From: Leptolyngbya boryana PCC 6306
GTDB lineage: Bacteria > Cyanobacteriota > Cyanobacteriia > Leptolyngbyales > Leptolyngbyaceae
Length of the DNA: 64,000 bases
Direction: 5' to 3'
NCBI RefSeq assembly: GCF_000353285.1
Contig: NZ_KB731324.1
Location: forward strand, 5,164,577-5,228,576
This document shows, piece by piece, positions 59,860 through 64,000 of the stretch. The translations under genes and the position numbers were made by a program. Below the pieces are notes generated by a model. It saw nothing but the letters and a program-made list of their open reading frames with translations. It had not been told where the DNA came from and made no database searches. The number at the start of each line of letters is the position of its first letter. Position 1 is the stretch's first letter.

Positions 59860-60470
59860 GATGCAGACTTCGACTCTACAGATTGATTGTTGTAAAGGCT
59901 CATGGCTTTTTCAACCCCTTGCTTGAGACTGAGTTCGACGGCGCTGACTGTGAGGTTTAAAACCTCATCGATCGCACCTTTCTCATTCGGGGCAAAGGTT
60001 CCTAAGACATGAGATACCGCATCTTTCTCGTTCGATTTGGCGCTACCGATACCAATTCTTAGGCGAGGAAATTTCTGAGTTCCCAGATGAGCGATCGCGG
60101 ATTTCATTCCATTTTGCCCACCGGCTGACCCGGATAACCGCAATCGTAATCTTCCGACTGGCAAATCCATGTCATCGTAAATGACCATCACCGCTTCGGG
60201 TGGAATTTTGTACCAATCGATCACGGCTCGAATCGCTTGACCGGAATTATTCATATAAGTCGTCGGTTTCAGCAAGCGAATCTTGCCGACCGGACTCATT
60301 CCTTCTCCAAACCAGCCTTGGAATTTTTTATGTTCGGACAGTCCAATCTGCCAGAGTTTTGCTAAGCGATCGATCGCCAGGAACCCGACATTATGACGAG
60401 TATTTTCGTATTTGCTGCCAGGGTTTCCTAGCCCAACGATCAATTGCGGGGACGTTGCTTCGGAGGACAT
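59856..60470 (-). CDS. pth: Peptidyl-tRNA hydrolase
   Basis: 204 residues. LIVGLGNPGSKYENTRHNVG carries the conserved Asn and catalytic His (RHNVG); KPTTYMNNSGQAI, VIYDDMDLPVG and SAGGQNGMKS are the other Pth signatures. It releases peptides from prematurely terminated peptidyl-tRNA and is essential in most bacteria. The start ATG overlaps the TAA of tatA (TAATG), and the stop overlaps the DUF3146 start, so tatA, pth and DUF3146 form one operon. Family certain. Confidence 0.96.
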   Translation of the reverse strand: MSSEATSPQLIVGLGNPGSKYENTRHNVGFLAIDRLAKLWQIGLSEHKKFQGWFGEGMSPVGKIRLLKPTTYMNNSGQAIRAVIDWYKIPPEAVMVIYDDMDLPVGRLRLRLSGSAGGQNGMKSAIAHLGTQKFPRLRIGIGSAKSNEKDAVSHVLGTFAPNEKGAIDEVLNLTVSAVELSLKQGVEKAMSLYNNQSVESKSAS

Positions 60471-60769
60471 TAGGACTCTTTCTCGATCGGGGTGACAGCG
60501 ACAGTCTCCTCAACCGTTTGAGGGTCTTCTGCCGGGGCGATTTTTGGTTTTTCTTCTAAAGTTGCTTCCATGGTCTGTGGAGCCGAGGCAGTCAGATTTT
60601 CTGCTTCGCGTTTGAATTCATTCTCAAATTCTTTAGAAGCGTCCTGGAAACTCCGGATCGCTTTACCCATACTGCGTCCAATTTCTGGCAGTTTTTTGGG
60701 ACCAAAGACTAAGAGTGCCACGACGAGGATCAGTACCATTTCGGGTAAGCCGATGCCGAAGAAGTTCAT
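60470..60769 (-). CDS. tatA: Twin-arginine translocase TatA/TatE family subunit
   Basis: 99 residues. A single N-terminal transmembrane helix (LPEMVLILVVALLVFGPKKL) with the FGPKKLPEIGRSMGKAI amphipathic segment is the TatA hallmark (quoted in parts). The acidic C-terminal tail is disordered. The protein forms the pore-like oligomer of the Tat pathway in plasma and thylakoid membranes, which exports folded proteins such as the possible Tat substrate at 25600. AGGAGATCGAT precedes the ATG. Its gene is separated from psbH by the terminator at 60856-60880. Confidence 0.92.
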   Translation of the reverse strand: MNFFGIGLPEMVLILVVALLVFGPKKLPEIGRSMGKAIRSFQDASKEFENEFKREAENLTASAPQTMEATLEEKPKIAPAEDPQTVEETVAVTPIEKES

Positions 60770-60798
60770 ATCGATCTCCTGATGTCAGTCAAGTAAAG

Positions 60799-60855
60799 GT
60801 GGAGTAGGGAGTGGGGATTCGATCTATTGTAGGGGTTCCCCTCAATCCCGCTCCT
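60799..60855. repeat. GGAGTAGGGAG-type intergenic repeat (copy 4)
   Basis: GGTGGAGTAGGGAGTGGGG at the left and TTCCCCTCAATCCCGCTCC at the right can fold back on each other. It lies between psbH and tatA, next to the psbH terminator. Same family as the elements at 14751, 31269 and 59566. Confidence 0.5.
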
Positions 60856-60880
60856 AAAAAAAAACCCGGAAAACTCCGGG
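60856..60880 (-). terminator. Rho-independent terminator of psbH
   Basis: On the minus strand CCCGGAGTTTTCCGGG (60865-60880) is a 6-bp GC-rich stem with a four-base loop, followed by nine T residues. It lies 28 bp after the psbH stop. Confidence 0.9.
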
Positions 60881-60908
60881 AATGATTTTGCTAATTGCGT
60901 TTTTGGGT

Positions 60909-61103
60909 TTAGTTGCCCCAATCAACGTTAAAGCCATCGAGAAGCAATTCTTGGTTATAGATTTGCAGAATGATCAGCAGAAATACCAAGAAGAGTGCCA
61001 TAAAGACTCCCATCAAAGGGGTGGTTCCCCATCCAGGTACAACTTTACCGTATTCAGAATTTAAAGGTTTTAGAATGTCTCCCAACCGAGTCCGCTGTGC
61101 CAT
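60909..61103 (-). CDS. psbH: Photosystem II reaction centre protein H
   Basis: 64 residues. [20 protein letters not shown], then [20 protein letters not shown] and the end [11 protein letters not shown], the known cyanobacterial PsbH sequence pattern with one transmembrane helix. PsbH binds the CP47 side of photosystem II and stabilises the quinone site. AAGGTGAG lies 4 nt before the ATG. The transposase stop codon is only 47 bp upstream of the start, so native promoter sequence beyond that point is displaced. psbN, normally divergent just upstream, is not found in the window. Confidence 0.96.
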   Translation of the reverse strand: MAQRTRLGDILKPLNSEYGKVVPGWGTTPLMGVFMALFLVFLLIILQIYNQELLLDGFNVDWGN

Positions 61104-61150
61104 GGCTCACCTTTATCGCTAAGTCTTGGAAAATGTTTAAACTCAATATA

Positions 61151-62362
61151 TCAGCTTTGGGCGACGGCTTTCACAAGGGCTTCAAACAGAAGAATTGCAA
61201 CTTTGCGCCGGGTGTAAGCGCGAGCCAATTTAATCTTGATGCCGCGCGGTCGTTCGTCGCTGCTGAGACTATAGCGATCAAGCGCGGTCTGGTAGATCTG
61301 GCGAATTTCGAGAATTCGGGGGTTTTGAGTTTTGCGGCGAACTTCGATTTGAGTAAACATCCACTGCCACAAGGCTTTACGACAGAGCGATGAGCCGCCT
61401 GTACGACGTTTTTTCAAGCTTGTGCCCGACTCTTCTCGCACTGGGGCAACGCCGATCGCTTTTTGAAATCGCCTCAGCGATAAATGTCGCGTGGTCGGTT
61501 TGCCCGATTTTTTGCCTTTAGCAATGCGAGTCTCAGGTTTGCCGTCGAGCAGAAAATCTTCGAGTGGATAGATCGTCGAAAGAAATAGAGCTGAAACGCG
61601 ATCGCCAAATCCAAACTCTCGAAATACGGTGAGGTAGGGAGTGAAGCGATCGTCACTCTGAATCAGATGAGCAAGTTTTTGAGCGAGTTCTCTTTCCTCT
61701 CGAAAGCAAGCAGTTAGCGCTCGCGCCTGCATCTGAATTTCATCGTTTAGCCCAAATCCAATCGATTCAGCCAGCAGTCGATCGTAGCGCTTGGATTGAC
61801 GTTCACCCGCGAGCCATCCCCAGAATAAGGGCGAAGCATCGCAGTTGATATTCATCTTTTCTGGGAACGCCTGCGCGAGGTCTTGCCGCAGGCGATTGAT
61901 GATGGGAGCTTTTCGGCGATCGAGATGCTGAAGTCGCAGGGTGAGAGCGCGGATGGCTTGAATTGTGGAATCGCGCCGTCTCACGTAGTCGTATTTGGTG
62001 CGCTTGAATGGGTCAAGCCCATAGCAGGCAAGGGCGAGGGAATCGGCAAAGTCATCTTTGTCAGGAAGTCCAAGCGATTTTCGATAGGCGCGCAGCTTGG
62101 CATGATCCACAGCGCGACATTCAATTCCGGCTTCTTCCAGGCGTGCAACCCACACCGCAGAGTAAGCGATACCCGTCGGCTCATAGATGGCAATTTCAGG
62201 GCTGAGTGCAAGCAGCTGGTTCAGTCCGGCGCGGTTGAGTTGAAATTCGTGAAAGTTGTATTGCTGGTAGAACGTCTGTGGATGCGGTGGGATTTCGGTG
62301 AGTAGACACGCGACAACTCGATCGCAGCAGACATCTAGCCCGATCACACGGTAGGTATTCAT
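61151..62362 (-). mobile_element. IS110-family transposase gene (element ends not defined)
   Basis: 403 residues. The N-terminal RuvC-like DEDD domain has VIGLDVCCDRV, IYEPTGIAYSAV and DKDDFADSLALA. The C-terminal Transposase_20-like part has FREFGFGDRVSALFLS, FQKAIGVAPVREESGTS (with the likely catalytic Ser) and RRTGGSSLCRKALWQWMF (quoted in parts). IS110 enzymes use a bridge RNA encoded in the non-coding end and make no target-site duplication and no terminal inverted repeats, so limits cannot be read here. The gene ends 47 bp before psbH on the same strand. The 462-bp region upstream (62363-62824) is structured and may encode the RNA. The frame is intact, so the enzyme may be active. Confidence 0.85.
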
Positions 62363-62640
62363 GACTGGTATGAGCGACGTAGTTTTTTTGAGTCAATCTC
62401 AGCCTAAGAGTCGCCATAGTTTCCTAGCTCAATATGCAGGCGTTGAGATTGATAAAAGACTTGAGCCGCGCTTAATCTTAGCGAGAGGCATTAGAGCCTA
62501 CTTCACACTGAAAGCGCTTAGCTTTAAGTCACGGAGGACAACCGCGCTTACGAGTTCAAAAAGGCAATGCCTACCTCAACATTAAAGCGCGATTGACTCA
62601 TGCCGCGACAGACGTAATCAGGCATTCAATCGAGGGATTT
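62363..62640 (-). ncRNA. Candidate bridge-RNA / left-end non-coding region of the IS110-like element
   Basis: No convincing gene. Several complementary pairs occur: AATCTCA (62395-62401) with TGAGATT (62444-62450); AAAGC (62511-62515) with GCTTT (62521-62525); GATTG-ACTC-ATGCC (62591-62604) with GGCAT-T-CAATC (62621-62631). In IS110 elements of the IS621 type the bridge RNA is encoded directly upstream of the transposase gene, as here. Extent, strand and RNA are not proven. Confidence 0.4.
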
Positions 62641-62702
62641 AAACATCCGAATTATGTCTGTTTCATTTGCTGAGTTTGGCAAAATCATCAGGCGGACTGA
62701 AA

Positions 62703-62815
62703 TCGGACGGGTTTCGGATAATTTTCGGAAAAGTATCGGAAAGTCTGATCGGATGGAAATCCGCTAGGCTTTTCCGTCCGAGTCCGATTTGTCCGAAAAT
62801 CCGAAGTTTGTCCGA
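62703..62815. repeat. Iteron-like TCGGA / TCCGA pentamer array
   Basis: Five TCGGA pentamers start at 62703, 62714, 62725, 62736 and 62749 (spacing 11, 11, 11 and 13), followed by five TCCGA (inverted) starting at 62777, 62783, 62792, 62800 and 62811. The first four lie at about one helical turn on one face of the DNA. The array sits between the transposase gene and the stop of the operon at 62825. It could be an origin, an operator array or a recombination site. Confidence 0.6.
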
Positions 62816-62824
62816 ACGGACAGA

Positions 62825-63490
62825 TTAAAGCGTTAGGAGAAGTCGCCATTCTTTCTGATCAGAATTGCGCCATTCCCCTGCTTGAATTCCGGTCAATGCT
62901 GTTAGTAATTGCCTCACTTGCTCAGTGTTCAAGCCGTATTTTTTAGCCCAGTTTGAGCGCAATTTCTCAACCGTAATCCATCCTTCTGGATCGCTATATT
63001 GCGCGCCTTGACCGCTGAGATATTCAACGCATAGCCAACCAATATCACCACACGCTTGCATCACGTCCTGCTTGAGTTTCAGTAAGTAGGTGGCTTGTTC
63101 TGGCGGTGCAAGTTCAGCGTGTGGAGTTGCACCCCACGCTGGCGATTGCTCCGGATAGAGGTTGCCTAACTCCTGCATCTGCTGATTGTGGTCAAGATCC
63201 ATCGTTGCCAGGTTGCGATGATGCTGGTTCATCATGCTGTGCGAGATTTCTCGCTCGATCAACGACTCGGTGAGTTCCTGTCTGCGTCCTTCTTTCTGCC
63301 ACTTGGGGAGAATGTGCAGAGCGTGAATAAAGCAGAGAATCGGAATTAGAAAAGTGAGCAGCTGAATCGACGGCGGCAAGATTTTGGCAAAGCAGATAAG
63401 GATGAACCAGGTAAAACAACCTGCGGCAAACGTGACTGCCCATTGTTGCCCGTAGTCGGCTTGAGGCATCCAGGTCATGAAGCGAGCCAT
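62825..63490 (-). CDS. Membrane protein with C-terminal winged-helix-like domain, unknown function
   Basis: 221 residues from ATG 63490 (MARFMTWMPQ), with GGAGGT 8 nt upstream, which settles the start; the open frame continues to 63640 through the upstream gene. Two N-terminal transmembrane helices (QQWAVTFAAGCFTWFILICF; IQLLTFLIPILCFIHAL) precede a polar linker with MMNQHHRNLATMDLDHNQQM and a C-terminal domain (residues about 150-221) with WITVEKLRSNWAKKYGLNTE, VRQLLTALTGIQAGEW that resembles a small winged helix. Ends 10 bp from the TCCGA array. Last gene of a leftward operon. No family recognised. Confidence 0.6.
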   Translation of the reverse strand: MARFMTWMPQADYGQQWAVTFAAGCFTWFILICFAKILPPSIQLLTFLIPILCFIHALHILPKWQKEGRRQELTESLIEREISHSMMNQHHRNLATMDLDHNQQMQELGNLYPEQSPAWGATPHAELAPPEQATYLLKLKQDVMQACGDIGWLCVEYLSGQGAQYSDPEGWITVEKLRSNWAKKYGLNTEQVRQLLTALTGIQAGEWRNSDQKEWRLLLTL

Positions 63491-63744
63491 CCGATTAGAC
63501 CTCCGATGGTGAATGTCAGGAAAAGTGCGATCGCTAAACCGAGTGAGGTGTCCTCCCCCCATCCAAAGTGCTGATCGAGCAGTGGACCCGCGAAGTAACT
63601 CATGAGGGTGAGAACGAGCAGGATGAGAAGAACAACCCATAATCCGATCGCGAGTGGGGGAAGGTGGCGCGCCATTAGCCCAATAAAAGAACTAAGAGCT
63701 AGACCTAACCCCAGTAGGGTTGCGAATCTAGCTATTTTGAACAT
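63475..63744 (-). CDS. Small polytopic membrane protein, unknown function
   Basis: 89 residues with three hydrophobic helices (FATLLGLGLALSSFIGLM; LAIGLWVVLLILLVLTLMSY; LGLAIALFLTFTIGGLIGWL). The stop overlaps the following start region by 16 bp. It begins 6 nt after the upstream gene, so the three genes are one operon. It may be a holin-like or conjugation-type small membrane protein, but nothing in the sequence proves this. Confidence 0.6.
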   Translation of the reverse strand: MFKIARFATLLGLGLALSSFIGLMARHLPPLAIGLWVVLLILLVLTLMSYFAGPLLDQHFGWGEDTSLGLAIALFLTFTIGGLIGWLAS

Positions 63745-63750
63745 GTTTGA

Positions 63751-64000
63751 TTAGCTCCAGCGGTTGCTTACGTCGGAGTAGAGCGCCTGATATTCCGAGA
63801 CTTTCAGCTGTGCATCATGGTGAGACGCGCCCAGGCTGTAGCCCATTTGAGCGTATGCCGGGGTGAGGTTGTAGAGCGTCTTTGCCTTGCTGACATCGGC
63901 TTTTTTCTTGGTGGCAGTTGTGCGAGCCACAGTGGTTTGATAGGCGCGGAAACTGGATTGATCCGCTGCGTCTGAGGATTCAATCGAGCGCAATGCCTGA
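63751..64000 (-). CDS. Unknown protein, 5' end outside window
   Basis: The minus-strand frame is open to the window edge, so the start lies beyond 64000; the TTG at 63993 is internal. The visible C-terminal 82 residues are polar and helical with Ala, Lys and Tyr (SSFRAYQTTVARTTATKKKA, QMGYSLGASHHDAQLKVSEY) and end in NRWS. No membrane helix in this part. First visible gene of the operon with the two membrane proteins. Confidence 0.55.
   Translation of the reverse strand, partial: QALRSIESSDAADQSSFRAYQTTVARTTATKKKADVSKAKTLYNLTPAYAQMGYSLGASHHDAQLKVSEYQALYSDVSNRWS

Noticed and set aside
60882-61064. Plus-strand 60-codon frame
   Set aside because: Antisense shadow of psbH and its terminator.
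62361-62585. 74-codon plus-strand open frame divergent from the transposase
   Set aside because: No recognisable protein pattern, starts inside the transposase start codon region, and overlaps the paired segments proposed as RNA.
1-64000. HIP1 (GCGATCGC) octamers as operators
   Set aside because: Very frequent inside and outside genes, a genome-wide cyanobacterial feature.

Overview
The window comes from a filamentous-type cyanobacterium, probably a Leptolyngbya-like lineage. Evidence: HIP1 octamers (GCGATCGC) throughout; psbH, ntcA and ndhH; a group 2 sigma factor; cyanobacterial families (DUF3084, DUF3146, cyano-PEP-CTERM); and many caspase/STAND/WD40-type genes. Genus is inference; the cyanobacterial assignment is secure. 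There is one tRNA gene (Val-CAC) and no rRNA or CRISPR array.

Layout. 0-3.2 kb: end of a sensor histidine kinase, then a leftward yjbQ-lipoprotein-small protein operon. 3.3-5.5 kb: AraC regulator and an NdhH protein. 5.5-9.5 kb: leftward, tightly packed desaturase / homoserine-acetyltransferase-like / GlnT-type ligase operon, divergent from a GntR-UTRA repressor with a perfect palindrome between them. 9.7-18.3 kb: PEP-CTERM protein, nucleoside hydrolase, SbcC, acidic coiled-coil protein, RecG, Nudix, tRNA-Val. 18.4-25.5 kb: DedA, a STAS protein behind a structured leader, a thioredoxin-reductase-like flavoprotein, a stand-alone SelD-type FAD domain, lipoprotein and secreted unknowns, and a MITE-like element.

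25.6-37.4 kb is the most unusual region. It holds an exported pseudo-orthocaspase that has lost both catalytic residues, a large membrane protein, a peptidoglycan amidase whose zinc-ligand His and catalytic Glu appear replaced, and a 1634-residue caspase-nSTAND-WD40 protein with an intact His-Cys dyad plus what looks like a second, degenerate caspase-like domain. Together they look like a cell-death or defence sensing locus, which is inference. 37.5-43.9 kb: a LysR regulator faces an OPLAH-type 5-oxoprolinase, followed by a DUF1445 D-glutamate cyclase. This predicts D-glutamate to 5-oxoproline to glutamate. A 36-bp promoter element next to lysR is repeated upstream of a small secreted protein at 43.9 kb.

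43.9-56.5 kb: TPR lipoprotein, a translationally coupled esterase-MFS-coiled-coil operon, two toxin-antitoxin pairs, a LuxR regulator divergent from a membrane protein/rhodanese operon, a group 2 sigma factor, an 866-bp gap without a clear gene, a VWA protein and FabI. 56.9-61.1 kb is core: ntcA, DUF3084-YqgF, tatA-pth-DUF3146 and psbH. At 61.15 kb an IS110-family transposase sits 47 bp upstream of psbH, where psbN is normally found. Beyond it are a structured non-coding stretch (possible bridge RNA), an iteron-like array of TCGGA pentamers at 11-bp spacing, and an unrecognised three-gene operon with two membrane proteins running off the window edge. This end looks like a mobile or integrated element.
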